This document shows, one piece after another, positions 1 through 7,892 of a DNA stretch of 64,000 nt; position 1 is the first letter of the stretch, and every line of letters begins with the position of its first letter. The notes beneath the pieces are model-generated. The model was not told the DNA's origin. It searched no databases and saw nothing but the letters and a program-made list of their open reading frames with translations. The stretch lies in assembly GCF_900105335.1 (NCBI RefSeq), contig NZ_LT629770.1, positions 1,426,001 to 1,490,000 of the forward strand, in the 5' to 3' direction. This DNA comes from Microbacterium paraoxydans (GTDB lineage: Bacteria > Actinomycetota > Actinomycetes > Actinomycetales > Microbacteriaceae). Both the position numbers and the translations under genes were made by a program.

Positions 1-1332
1 GGAACAGTGGTGAACGTCGCCCTTCCCGCCATCAGTGAAGAGCTGGGCGGCGGGATCACCACGCAGCAGTGGGTCGTCGACGCCTACCTCATCACCCTCA
101 GCGCGCTGATCCTGCTCGCCGGCTCCCTGTCCGACGCCTACGGACGGGTGCTGGTGATGCGGATCGGCCTCATCGCCTTCGGCATCGCGTCCGTCGCGGT
201 CGCCGCCGCGATCGACCCGCTCATGCTCATCGTGGCTCGCGGGGCGCAGGGGGCGGCCGGGGCCCTGCTCGTCCCGAGCTCCCTCGCGCTCATCACCGCG
301 ACCATGCGCGGCGACCTGCAGGCGCGGGCCATCGGCGTCTGGACGGCCTTCACCACGGCGGCTCAACTGGTCGGCCCCCTGCTCGGCGGGCTCTTCGTCG
401 ACTTCCTGTCCTGGCGCTTCGTGTTCCTCATCAACGTCCTCCCCATCGGAGTGACGCTGGTGCTGCTCGCCCGCCTGCATCTGCCGGAGCACCCGAGGGG
501 CGTCCGCGTGGACTGGTGGAGCGGTGCACTGTGCGCGCTGGGACTGGGCGCCGTCGTCTTCGCCCTCATCGAGCAGCCGAACCTCGGGTGGGCCTCCCCC
601 GCGATCTGGATCCCCGCCGTGGCCGGGGCCGCACTCTTCGCCGTCTTCCTGTGGCGCCAGGGCCGCTCGGCCACGCCGCTCATGCCGCTGTGGCTGTTCC
701 GGGTGCGCGACTTCGGGTGGGGCAACCTCGCCACGCTCTTCGTGTACGCCGCGCTCTCCCTCAACGGCTTCGTCGTCGGCGTCTACCTGCAGCAGGGGGC
801 GGGACTGAGCGCGACGGCGGCCGGGCTCGCGAGCCTGCCGATGACGATCCTGATGATCCTGCTGAGCTCGCGTGCCGGCGGGTGGGCAGGGCGCTGGGGC
901 CCGCGCATCTTCATGACGATCGGACCGCTGATCATGGCCGTCGGAGCGCTGATGCTGCTGACCGTGAACGCCACCTTCGACTACTGGGCGCAGGTGCTCC
1001 CGGCCATGATCGTGATGGGCCTCGGCCTGTCGCTCACCGTCGCCCCGCTGACGGCCGCGATCCTCGGGGCCATCGACGAGAACCACTCCGGCATCGCCTC
1101 CGCCGTGAACAACGCCGTCTCCCGCGTCGCGGGTCTGCTCGTGGTCGCGATGCTGTCGACCATCGTCGGGGGCACGCTCGACCTCGACGGGTTCCACAAC
1201 GCGGCCTGGGTCACGGCGGCGCTCCTCGTGCTCGGCGGCGTCGTGTCGTGGATCGGGATCCGCCGGAACCCCTCGGAGGCGGCGGCCCCGCCCGTCGACG
1301 CCCCCGCGCAGCCGACGCCTCAGCCGCGATGA
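1..1332 (+). CDS. MFS drug efflux transporter, DHA2 family (5' end outside window)
   Basis: The reading frame is open from the first base, and the visible protein begins inside transmembrane helix 1 at the family motif VVNVALPAI. The true start therefore lies upstream of the window. About 440 residues are visible, mostly hydrophobic helices, as in 14-helix DHA2 (EmrB/QacA-like) proton-driven exporters. The loop motif around GSLSDAYGRVLVMR matches MFS motif A, and a motif-C-like stretch (GPLLGGLFVDFLSWRFVFLINV) follows helix 5. The C-terminal tail is Ala/Pro-rich and probably cytoplasmic. The stop codon overlaps the start of the next gene (ATGA), so the two are probably translationally coupled. 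The substrate cannot be predicted from sequence. The family call is firm. Confidence 0.93.
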   Translation, partial: GTVVNVALPAISEELGGGITTQQWVVDAYLITLSALILLAGSLSDAYGRVLVMRIGLIAFGIASVAVAAAIDPLMLIVARGAQGAAGALLVPSSLALITATMRGDLQARAIGVWTAFTTAAQLVGPLLGGLFVDFLSWRFVFLINVLPIGVTLVLLARLHLPEHPRGVRVDWWSGALCALGLGAVVFALIEQPNLGWASPAIWIPAVAGAALFAVFLWRQGRSATPLMPLWLFRVRDFGWGNLATLFVYAALSLNGFVVGVYLQQGAGLSATAAGLASLPMTILMILLSSRAGGWAGRWGPRIFMTIGPLIMAVGALMLLTVNATFDYWAQVLPAMIVMGLGLSLTVAPLTAAILGAIDENHSGIASAVNNAVSRVAGLLVVAMLSTIVGGTLDLDGFHNAAWVTAALLVLGGVVSWIGIRRNPSEAAAPPVDAPAQPTPQPR

Positions 1333-2198
1333 GCGTCCCTCGTCCCCAGCGCGGTCGAAGGACGACACGCCACTCCCCGGCGCCGGCGGCCCTCATCGCC
1401 GTCGGGGTCCTCGCCCTCTCCGCCTGCAGCGCGCCACCCGCTCTCCCCGCTGAGGGAACCGGGTCGTCGGCCACTGTCGCGCTTCCCCCGGCCGGCGCCC
1501 TTCCGGACTACCAGCTCGGCGGAGCCTACGATCCGCCCGAGGGTGTGGGCATCGTCGGCCGCGACCGCAGCGCGGAGCCCGCCGCCGGCCTCTACTCCGT
1601 CTGCTATGTCAACGGCTTCCAGACGCAGCCGGGCGAGCTGGACACCTGGCCCGACGACCTGCTCCTGCACGACGGCGACGAGGTGGTCTTCGACCCCGAC
1701 TGGCCCGACGAAGCCCTCCTGGACACCGGCAGCGCGGAGCAGCGGTCCCGCATCGCCGAGATCGTGGTCCCGTGGATCGAGGGCTGTGCGGATGCCGACT
1801 TCCAGGCGGTCGAGTTCGACAACCTCGATTCGTTCTCGCGCTCGGGCGGCGCTCTGCGCCTGGACGACAACCTCGCGCTCGCGGACCTGCTCGTCGACGC
1901 GGCGCACCGCGTCGGGCTCGCTGCGGGGCAGAAGAACGCGGCCGAGCATGCGGACGCCCTGAAAGAGCGCGCGGGCTTCGACTTCGCCGTGACGGAGGAA
2001 TGCGCCGCGTACGCGGAGTGCGGCACGTACACCGGGGTCTACGGGCCTCACGTGATCGACATCGAGTACACGGATCAGCTCCCGCGGCCGTTCGCGGAGC
2101 TGTGCGCCGACCCGGACACCCCGGCGTCGACAGTGCTCCGCGATCGCGACCTCGTCACTCCGGACGATGAAGGGTACGTGTTCGCCGGGTGCCCCTGA
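1329..2198 (+). CDS. Secreted lipoprotein of the endo-alpha-1,4-polygalactosaminidase (GH114) family
   Basis: A 289-residue protein with a basic N-terminus, a hydrophobic stretch and a lipobox (ALSAC, Cys about residue 34), so it should be lipid-anchored outside the membrane. The mature part resembles the GH114/DUF297 TIM-barrel family. It has the early YQLGGAYDPPEGV segment, a YVNGFQTQPGE strand, and a Glu/Asp-rich FQAVEFDNLDSF motif typical of the catalytic region. GH114 enzymes hydrolyse galactosamine-rich polysaccharides, so a role in exopolysaccharide or biofilm turnover is inferred, not shown. The gene overlaps the upstream transporter by four bases and is followed after six bases by a GC-rich hairpin. 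Confidence 0.85.
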   Translation: MSVPRPQRGRRTTRHSPAPAALIAVGVLALSACSAPPALPAEGTGSSATVALPPAGALPDYQLGGAYDPPEGVGIVGRDRSAEPAAGLYSVCYVNGFQTQPGELDTWPDDLLLHDGDEVVFDPDWPDEALLDTGSAEQRSRIAEIVVPWIEGCADADFQAVEFDNLDSFSRSGGALRLDDNLALADLLVDAAHRVGLAAGQKNAAEHADALKERAGFDFAVTEECAAYAECGTYTGVYGPHVIDIEYTDQLPRPFAELCADPDTPASTVLRDRDLVTPDDEGYVFAGCP

Positions 2199-2203
2199 CG
2201 ACG

Positions 2204-2228
2204 GAGGCGCTTGCCTGGCGAGCGCCTC
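2204..2228 (+). terminator. Hairpin after GH114 lipoprotein gene
   Basis: Perfect 8-bp arms GAGGCGCT/AGCGCCTC with a 9-base loop, starting six bases after the stop codon. There is no T-tract, as is common for actinobacterial hairpin terminators. Function is inferred from position. Confidence 0.45.
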
Positions 2229-2302
2229 GGCGTCAAGTCCCTGGCGGTCGCCGCTCGCGCGGGTGAGGATGCGGGTGATCGATCCGATGGGAGCCCCTCC
2301 TC

Positions 2303-3349
2303 ATGACCGTTTCCACTCTCGACGCCGACACCGCCGTCGCCTTCTCGCCGCGCGGCCCCCTGTCGGGCGCCGTCCTCGACGTCCTCACCGGTCGCGGCGA
2401 GGACGCCGCCGCCCTGCCCGACCTCGCCACCACAGCCGTCGCTGAGAGCAGCGATGTGGTCCGGGACGACGACATCCAGCTCGCCCTGTTCGTCCTCTAC
2501 GCGTCCTCCTACGGCTCGCTTCCGCAGCTCGATGCGAGTCTCGAGTGGGATGCCGGGGTGGTCACGGCGCGCCGCGTCCTCGAGGACGCCTTCGAGGCCG
2601 CACTGCGTGACACCGTGCCGGTGCCCGAGCTTCCCGAACCCACGGTCGACGCCGTGGGTCGTGCCCTGTTCGCCCTCGCTGCCGCGGACACCGGCCCCAG
2701 CCTGTCGCGGCACATCGCGAGGAAGGCCACCCGCGAGCAGGCGGAGGAGTCGCTGATCCTGCGATCCGTGTACACCCTGCGGGAGGCCGATCCGCACTCC
2801 TGGGCGATTCCGCGGCTGACCGGCCGTCCCAAGGCCGCGCTCGTGGAGATCCAGTCCGACGAGTACGGCGGTGGGCGCCCCCAGCGGGTGCATGCAGAGC
2901 TCTATGCGCGGGCCCTGCGCGCCGCGGGACTCGACGACACGTACGGCGCCTATGTCGACGACGCCCCGGCGATCACGCTCGCCTCGCACAACATGATGAG
3001 CCTGTTCGGGCTCAACCGCCGGCTCGTCGGCGCGATCGTCGGCCACCTCGCCGCGTACGAGATGACCTCGTCGATCCCCTGCCGGTTCTACGCCGACGGC
3101 CTGCACCGGCTGGGGTTCGCCGACGAGGTCGCCGCGTACTTCGAGGAGCATGTGGAGGCCGACGCGGTGCACGAGCAGATCGCCGCCCGTGACCTCGCGG
3201 GCAGCCTCGCCGAGGACCGTCCGGAACTGCTGGCGGACATCCTGTTCGGCGCGGCCGCGTGCCTCACGGTCGACGGCTGGGCCGGAGCCCACACCCTGGA
3301 CGCCTGGACCGAGGGCCGCTCGGCACTGCGGGAGAGGACGACGGCATGA
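2303..3349 (+). CDS. Iron-containing redox enzyme family protein (haem-oxygenase-like fold)
   Basis: A 348-residue soluble protein. The C-terminal two thirds fit the haem-oxygenase-like (Haem_oxygenas_2/HDO) family. An EIQSDEYGGGRPQRVHAELYARAL segment provides Glu/Asp and His residues typical of the diiron or mononuclear iron site. Later NMMSLFGLNRR and EHVEADAVHEQ segments provide further E/H ligands. Members act as non-haem iron oxygenases or oxidases on varied small molecules, and the substrate here is unknown. The stop codon overlaps the next gene, a CDGSH iron-sulfur protein, by four bases. This suggests that the small Fe-S protein is a redox or assembly partner (inference). Confidence 0.85.
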   Translation: MTVSTLDADTAVAFSPRGPLSGAVLDVLTGRGEDAAALPDLATTAVAESSDVVRDDDIQLALFVLYASSYGSLPQLDASLEWDAGVVTARRVLEDAFEAALRDTVPVPELPEPTVDAVGRALFALAAADTGPSLSRHIARKATREQAEESLILRSVYTLREADPHSWAIPRLTGRPKAALVEIQSDEYGGGRPQRVHAELYARALRAAGLDDTYGAYVDDAPAITLASHNMMSLFGLNRRLVGAIVGHLAAYEMTSSIPCRFYADGLHRLGFADEVAAYFEEHVEADAVHEQIAARDLAGSLAEDRPELLADILFGAAACLTVDGWAGAHTLDAWTEGRSALRERTTA

Positions 3350-3552
3350 GCGGTCGCGAGGAGCCGGTGACCGTCACGGCGTACCCGGACGGCCCCCTGC
3401 TCGTGCGGGGCGAGATCGAGTTGCACGCGAGCGACGGCACGGTGATCGACCCGCGCCGACGCACGGTGGCCCTTTGTCGCTGCGGTCTCTCCGCGCTCAA
3501 GCCGTTCTGCGACGGCACGCACAAGGCGGCAGGGTTCCGCACCGAGGACTGA
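3346..3552 (+). CDS. CDGSH-type iron-sulfur protein
   Basis: A 68-residue protein carrying the exact CDGSH-domain signature CRCGLSALKPFCDGTH (C-x-C-x2-S-x3-P-x-C-D-G-T-H) near residues 45-60. In mitoNEET-type proteins the three Cys and one His coordinate a 2Fe-2S cluster. The ATG lies in the ATGA overlap with the upstream iron-dependent redox enzyme, which fixes the start and implies coupled translation. Small actinobacterial CDGSH proteins are probably electron carriers or cluster donors; the partner is inferred from context. Confidence 0.92.
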   Translation: MSGREEPVTVTAYPDGPLLVRGEIELHASDGTVIDPRRRTVALCRCGLSALKPFCDGTHKAAGFRTED

Positions 3553-3559
3553 GCGGCGG

Positions 3560-4339
3560 TCAGCCCTCCGGCCAGTAGTGGCTGTCGGGGACGGATCGCG
3601 CGCCGAAGATCGCCTGCCCGACCCGCACGCACGTCGCCCCCTCCTCGACGGCGATCTCGTAGTCGCCGGACATTCCCATCGACAGCGCGCCGTCGCCGAT
3701 GAGTTCGGGAGTCTCTTCGCGGGCCCTGTCGCGGAGGGTGCGCAGCAGCGCGAAGCACTCGCGCACCCGGGCGTCGTCCGGTGTGAGCAGCGCCAGGGTC
3801 ATCAGACCGCGGACGCGAAGGGCGCCGTACGTCGGCAGGGCCTTCAGGAAGCCCGGGAGCTCCTCGGGCGGCATCCCGAACTTCGAGTCCTCCGCCGAGG
3901 TGTTCACCTGCACGTACACGTCGAGACTGCGCCCCGCGGCCTGCAGACGCCGGTCGAGGGCCTCCGCGACCCGGAGCCGGTCGAGCGCCTGGAACTCGGC
4001 GGCGAAGGAGACGACGTCTCTCGCCTTGTTCGTCTGCAGGTGGCCGATGACCACCCAGTCGACGTCCAGGTCAGCCGTCTCCCGATTCTTGCGCACCGCC
4101 TCCTGCACCTTGTTCTCGCCGAGCCGACGCAGGCCGGCGCCGGTCGCCACCCGCACGCGATCGGTCGGGACGGTCTTGCTCACCGGGAGCAGATGCACCG
4201 CACCGGGGTCGCGTCCCGCCCGCTCGGCGGCGGCGTCGATGCGCGCACGTACCGCCGCGACGTTGGCCTGGAAGTCGGCGACGGTGAACGCCGTCGGGTA
4301 GCGGTCAGCACCGTCCTCCGCGGGTTCGAACTTTGACAT
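3560..4339 (-). CDS. yggS: YggS family pyridoxal-phosphate homeostasis protein
   Basis: A 259-residue member of the alanine-racemase-N-like TIM-barrel family (YggS/PLPBP). It binds PLP and affects vitamin B6 and amino acid homeostasis without known catalysis. PLP would bind Lys55 in HLLPVSKTVPTD. The typical GENKVQEA, IGHLQTNK, VQVNTSAEDSKFG and SMGMSGDYEIAVEEGAT motifs are all present. The N-terminus is about 20 residues longer than usual. The ATG lies inside a TTTGAC-N4-GTCAAA operator and follows a TAGATT -10-like element by seven bases, so the mRNA is probably leaderless. It is divergent from the gabT-like gene. Confidence 0.93.
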   Translation of the reverse strand: MSKFEPAEDGADRYPTAFTVADFQANVAAVRARIDAAAERAGRDPGAVHLLPVSKTVPTDRVRVATGAGLRRLGENKVQEAVRKNRETADLDVDWVVIGHLQTNKARDVVSFAAEFQALDRLRVAEALDRRLQAAGRSLDVYVQVNTSAEDSKFGMPPEELPGFLKALPTYGALRVRGLMTLALLTPDDARVRECFALLRTLRDRAREETPELIGDGALSMGMSGDYEIAVEEGATCVRVGQAIFGARSVPDSHYWPEG

Positions 4340-4361
4340 AGGTCAAAATCTAACATAGCTT
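4332..4361. promoter_or_regulatory. Operator TTTGAC-ATAG-GTCAAA and divergent promoters (yggS / gabT)
   Basis: A 16-bp inverted repeat at 4332-4347 (6-bp arms, spacer ATAG). On the plus strand it overlaps a consensus -35 TTGACA (4333-4338), followed after 17 bases by TAGCTT (4356-4361), giving a good promoter for the aminotransferase gene. On the minus strand it contains the yggS start codon, with AATCTA (TAGATT on that strand) at 4347-4352 as the -10. The same motif recurs at 6410-6425 and upstream of mocR. Its binding by the MocR protein encoded at 11232-12587 is inference. Confidence 0.72.
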
Positions 4362-4410
4362 CGGGACCACGTCTCGCGCCCGCCGACGCCCCCTCACGAA
4401 GGAGCCGCCC

Positions 4411-5753
4411 ATGTCCGCACCCGGCCTGTTCTCCGACACCTCGCTGTCGACTCCGCGCCTGCGCACCGAGGTGCCAGGGCCGCGGAGTCGCGCGCTGCAC
4501 GAGCGCCGGCAACGCGTTGTCCCCCGCGGGGTCGGCAGCGTGCTCCCCGTCTACATCGAGCACGCCGACGGACCCTGGGTCACCGATGTCGACGGCAACC
4601 GCTTCCTCGACCTCGGCAGCGGCATCGGCGTGACGACGATCGGCCACACCAACCTCGCCGCCGTCACCGCCGCGGCGGAGCAGCTCGACCGGGTCACGCA
4701 CACGCTCTTCACCGTCACCCCCTACGAGGGGTACGTGCGCCTCGCCGAGCTGCTCGCGGAGAAGGTCCCCGGCACCCACGAGACCCGCACGGCCTTCGCG
4801 AACTCCGGCGCGGAAGCCGTCGAGAACGCGGTGAAGATCGCCCGACGGCACACCGGGCGTCGCGTCGTCGCTGCCCTGGACCACGCGTTCCACGGGCGCA
4901 CCAACCTCGCGCTCGCGATGAACCACAAGGCGGCGCCGTACGGGACCGGGTTCGGTCCGTTCGCCCCCGACATCCATCGCGTCCCCAACTCCTACCCCTA
5001 CCGGGACGGACTCGACGGTACCGAGGCCGCGGCGCGCACGATCGCCCATCTCGAACAGCGCATCGGCGTCCACGACCTCGCCGCCGTCATCGCCGAGCCC
5101 ATCCAGGGCGAGGGCGGCTTCGTCGTCCCTGCCGCGGGTTACCTGTCAACCCTGCAGGAGTGGTGCACCCGCAACGGGGTCGTGTTCATCGCCGACGAGA
5201 TCCAGACGGGCCTCGGGCGCACCGGGACGTGGTTCGCGAGCACGCACTTCGGCCTCGTTCCGGACCTCGTGCTCACGGCGAAAGGCATCGCCGGCGGGCT
5301 GCCCCTGGCGGGAGTGACCGGCCGCGCCGAGATCATGGACGCGCCCGACCCGGGCGGCCTCGGCGGCACGTTCGGCGGAACCCGGTCTCGATCGCCGCCG
5401 CCCTCGCGGTGTTCGACGAGCTCGAGCACGGGACCTTCTTCGCGGACGCCCGTCGGATCGGCGCCCACCTGTCCGCGCGACTCGAGGGGCTGCGCGCCCG
5501 CCACGCTGTGATCGGCGACGTCCGCGGGATCGGCGCCATGCAGGCCTTCGAGCTGAGCACCCCTGGCACGACACGACCGCTGGCCGGGGCCGCGTCCATG
5601 GTCGCGGAGTTCGCCGCCCAGCGCGGGATCCTGCTGCTCACAGCCGGCAGCGACGGCAACGTGATCCGCTTCCTGCCGACCCTCACGACGACGGACGAGC
5701 AGCTCGACGTCGCGGTGGACGTGATCGACGAGGCCCTCAGCGCGCTCCGTTGA
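4411..5753 (+). pseudogene. gabT: 4-aminobutyrate-type class III aminotransferase, frameshifted
   Basis: This would encode about a 447-residue PLP aminotransferase transferring the amino group of GABA or a similar omega-amino acid to 2-oxoglutarate. The first frame runs to the GGTFGG motif and includes ANSGAEAVENAVKIARR, the PLP-contact Asp in IADEIQTGLGRTG, and the PLP Lys in LTAKGIAGGLPLAG. At about 5378-5382 one base is missing: GGA ACC CGG is found where GGA AAC CCG (G-N-P) is expected. The rest of the protein (VSIAAALAVFDELE...) continues intact in the +1 frame to 5753. A sequencing error or a fresh frameshift are equally likely, because everything else is conserved. A good Shine-Dalgarno (GAAGGAG) precedes the ATG. 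The 3' end overlaps the convergent HAD gene by 17 bases. Confidence 0.85.
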
Positions 5754-6417
5754 GCACCGGGAGACGCAGCGCTCCGCCGCTCCAACGCACCCGGGAGAGG
5801 TCGCGCACGATCAGGTCGGGGTGCGCCGACGCAGAGGCTGCGCCCACCCCGACCACGAGCCCTGCTCCGGCTGCCCTCGCCGCATGGATCCCCGGCGCCG
5901 AGTCCTCGAAGACCACACAGTCCCCCGGGTCCCGCCCGAGCAGGAGCGCGGCGCGGAGGTAGGGGTCGGGCGCGGGTTTGCCGCGGTCCACGTCTTCGGC
6001 GGCGACGAGAAGGGCGGGCGCCGGGATGCCCGCTCCGCGCATCCGCGCGGTCGCGACGGCCCTGTTGCTGCTCGTCGCGACCGCCCACAGGTCACCCGGC
6101 AGCGCGACGAGCAGAGCGGCCGCCCCGGGGATCCCCGCCGTCGCCGACGCGACGGCGAGCTCACGCGCGAGGAGGTCGGCCGTCGCCTCGTCCGCCCGCT
6201 CCGGCTCGACGAGCGTCGCGACCACCTCACTCGGTCGCCTGCCGTGCGGGGCGTCTCGGAGGAAGTCGAATCCCGGGGCATACCGACGGGCCCAGGCGCC
6301 CCACGCGATCGCCGCCGAGGGGACGGAATCCACCAGCACGCCGTCGCAGTCGAACAGGATCCCAGCCGCGCGCACGACCACCTCGGCACTCTGAACCTCG
6401 TGTGCTATTTTTGGCAT
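5737..6417 (-). CDS. HAD superfamily (IA) phosphatase
   Basis: A 226-residue haloacid-dehalogenase-type hydrolase. Motif I is [10 protein letters not shown] (nucleophile Asp and acid/base Asp), motif II is in VATSSN, motif III Lys is in [11 protein letters not shown], and motif IV is [17 protein letters not shown]. These are beta-phosphoglucomutase/phosphatase-like features; the substrate is unknown, and sugar phosphates are typical. The ATG lies in the spacer of a TTTGAC/GCCAAA operator, six bases after a TAGATT element, the same leaderless architecture as yggS. It is divergent from the glutamine amidotransferase gene and its 3' end overlaps the aminotransferase gene. Confidence 0.9.
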   Translation of the reverse strand: MPKIAHEVQSAEVVVRAAGILFDCDGVLVDSVPSAAIAWGAWARRYAPGFDFLRDAPHGRRPSEVVATLVEPERADEATADLLARELAVASATAGIPGAAALLVALPGDLWAVATSSNRAVATARMRGAGIPAPALLVAAEDVDRGKPAPDPYLRAALLLGRDPGDCVVFEDSAPGIHAARAAGAGLVVGVGAASASAHPDLIVRDLSRVRWSGGALRLPVLNGAR

Positions 6418-6429
6418 AGGTCAAATCTA
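6406..6429. promoter_or_regulatory. Second TTTGRC-ATAG-GTCAAA operator (HAD / glutamine amidotransferase)
   Basis: TTTGGC-ATAG-GTCAAA at 6410-6425 differs from the yggS site by one arm base. The HAD start codon (6417-6415) lies in its centre, with TAGATT (minus strand, 6429-6424) six bases upstream. On the plus strand a TATTTT hexamer (6406-6411) could be the -10 for the amidotransferase gene, with TCGGCA 17 bases upstream as a poor -35. This puts the operator over the transcription start. Confidence 0.62.
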
Positions 6430-6443
6430 ACCGAGGAGAGTGC

Positions 6444-7157
6444 ATGTCCGCGTCCCGCACCCCCCGAACGGCCCTCGCCGTCCGCCACGTCCCCTTCGAA
6501 GACCTCGGCATCCTCGCTCCCCTGCTGACGGAGCGCGGCTACGAGACCACCCTTCTCGATGCCGGCATCGACGAGCTCGACGCGGACGCCGTCGACGGGG
6601 CCGACCTGCTCATCGTCCTCGGCGGACCGATCGGGGTGTACGACGACGATCGCTACCCGTTCCTGCGCTCCTCGAAGACCGCCGTCGCGGCGCGACTCGA
6701 CAGCGGCGGCGCCACGCTCGGTGTCTGCCTCGGCGCGCAGCTCCTGGCCGAGTCCCTGGGCGCAGAGGTCCGGCCGACCGGGGCGGTCGAGATCGGCTTC
6801 GGCCCGCTCGCATTGACCCCCGAGGGCCGGGAGTCCGTCCTGGCCCCTCTCGACGGTGAGCCCGTGCTCCACTGGCATGGGGACGAGTTCACGATCCCTG
6901 CCGGCGCGCAGTCCCTGGCGCACACGCCCGGCTTCCCGCATCAGGCCTTCGCGGTGGGCCGCACTCTCGGCCTCCAGTTCCACCTGGAAGCCGACCACCG
7001 CGCCATCGAGCGCTGGCTCATCGGCCACGCCCACGAACTGCATCACCACGGCATCGACCCGCGATCGATCCGCGAACAGGCACGCACGCTCGGCCCGCGG
7101 CTCGAGACTCTCGCCACCCGCGTCCTCACCGACTGGCTGGATGCGGTCGAGGTCTAG
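6444..7157 (+). CDS. Class I glutamine amidotransferase-like protein
   Basis: A 237-residue GATase1 domain protein. The triad is visible: nucleophile Cys in GVCLGAQLLAESLG, His and Glu in LQFHLEADH. The oxyanion region is VLGGPIGVYDDD. Stand-alone members resemble GuaA-type or gamma-glutamyl hydrolase domains and release ammonia or hydrolyse gamma-glutamyl amides; the acceptor is unknown. A GAGGAG Shine-Dalgarno precedes the ATG. It shares an operator with the divergent HAD gene and, through that motif, with yggS/gabT and mocR, suggesting a role in nitrogen or PLP-linked amine metabolism (inference). It ends just before a bidirectional terminator. Confidence 0.9.
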   Translation: MSASRTPRTALAVRHVPFEDLGILAPLLTERGYETTLLDAGIDELDADAVDGADLLIVLGGPIGVYDDDRYPFLRSSKTAVAARLDSGGATLGVCLGAQLLAESLGAEVRPTGAVEIGFGPLALTPEGRESVLAPLDGEPVLHWHGDEFTIPAGAQSLAHTPGFPHQAFAVGRTLGLQFHLEADHRAIERWLIGHAHELHHHGIDPRSIREQARTLGPRLETLATRVLTDWLDAVEV

Positions 7158-7178
7158 CGCGAACGCCCGGGCAGCGGA

Positions 7179-7209
7179 AGAGGCCGGACCCCCAGCGAAT
7201 CCGGCCTCT
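7179..7209. terminator. Bidirectional hairpin terminator between convergent genes
   Basis: Perfect 10-bp arms AGAGGCCGGA/TCCGGCCTCT with an 11-base loop. It lies between the stop codons of the amidotransferase gene (+) and the AhpD-like gene (-). Confidence 0.7.
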
Positions 7210-7222
7210 GCTCCCCTCGACC

Positions 7223-7768
7223 TCAGGCGGCGCGACGCAGTGGCACCGTCGGGAAGTCGATCGGCACGTCGAGCGCGATGTTCACGTAGTTCGTGAAGAG
7301 GTTCAGCGCGACCTGGCCGATGGTCTCGACGATCTGCTCGTCGTTCCAGCCGTGCGCGCGGAGGGCGTCGACGTCGGCCGAGGTCACCTGACCCCGCTCC
7401 TCGACGAGCTTGAGCGCGAAGGCCAGCAGTGCCGCCGTGCGGGGGTCGTCGGAGGCGCCGTCCTGGGCGGCGGCGAGCACCTCGGTCGTGAGGCCGGCCT
7501 TCTTGCCGAGCGCCGTGTGCGCGGCCAGGCAGTAGCCGCACGAGTTGCGGTTCGCGACGGCGACGGCGATCTGCTCGCCCAGGGCCGCACCGAGCGTGCC
7601 CCCACCGTAAGCGCCGAAAGCGCTCCACATGCTGGTGAGCGCGGCGGGCGAGTTCGCGACCGCGCGGAACATGGCGGGGACGGCGCCGAAGGCGGAGCCG
7701 ATCTGCTCCAGCTGCTCCTTGACGGGGCCGGTGGCGGTCTCACGGTCGACGAGAGGGACGTTGGGCAT
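7223..7768 (-). CDS. Carboxymuconolactone decarboxylase / AhpD-like peroxidase-type protein
   Basis: A 181-residue all-alpha CMD-family protein. The redox motif CGYCLAAH (Cys-x-x-Cys followed by His) near residue 82 is the AhpD-type active site used in alkylhydroperoxidase reactions. The preceding GEQIAVAVANRNSCGY and the downstream LTTEVLAAAQ segments are typical. Members reduce peroxides or act as thiol-disulfide components. It is divergent from an AraC regulator at 7893, the most likely local controller. A GGAGCAACCC Shine-Dalgarno precedes the ATG. Confidence 0.92.
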   Translation of the reverse strand: MPNVPLVDRETATGPVKEQLEQIGSAFGAVPAMFRAVANSPAALTSMWSAFGAYGGGTLGAALGEQIAVAVANRNSCGYCLAAHTALGKKAGLTTEVLAAAQDGASDDPRTAALLAFALKLVEERGQVTSADVDALRAHGWNDEQIVETIGQVALNLFTNYVNIALDVPIDFPTVPLRRAA

Positions 7769-7892
7769 GGGTTGCTCCTTTGTGTTTCGGGACGGGCCGG
7801 ATTCGGCTTCCCCTTCAGTCTTCCTCGGGAGTCAGTACGATACGCATCATTTGATCTTGCGTTCATGACATATCGTCCAGAAGAATGGAAGC

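Noticed and set aside
5376-5384. Programmed ribosomal frameshift in the gabT-like gene
   Set aside because: No slippery heptamer or downstream structure is apparent, and class III aminotransferases are not known to use one; mutation or sequencing error is simpler.
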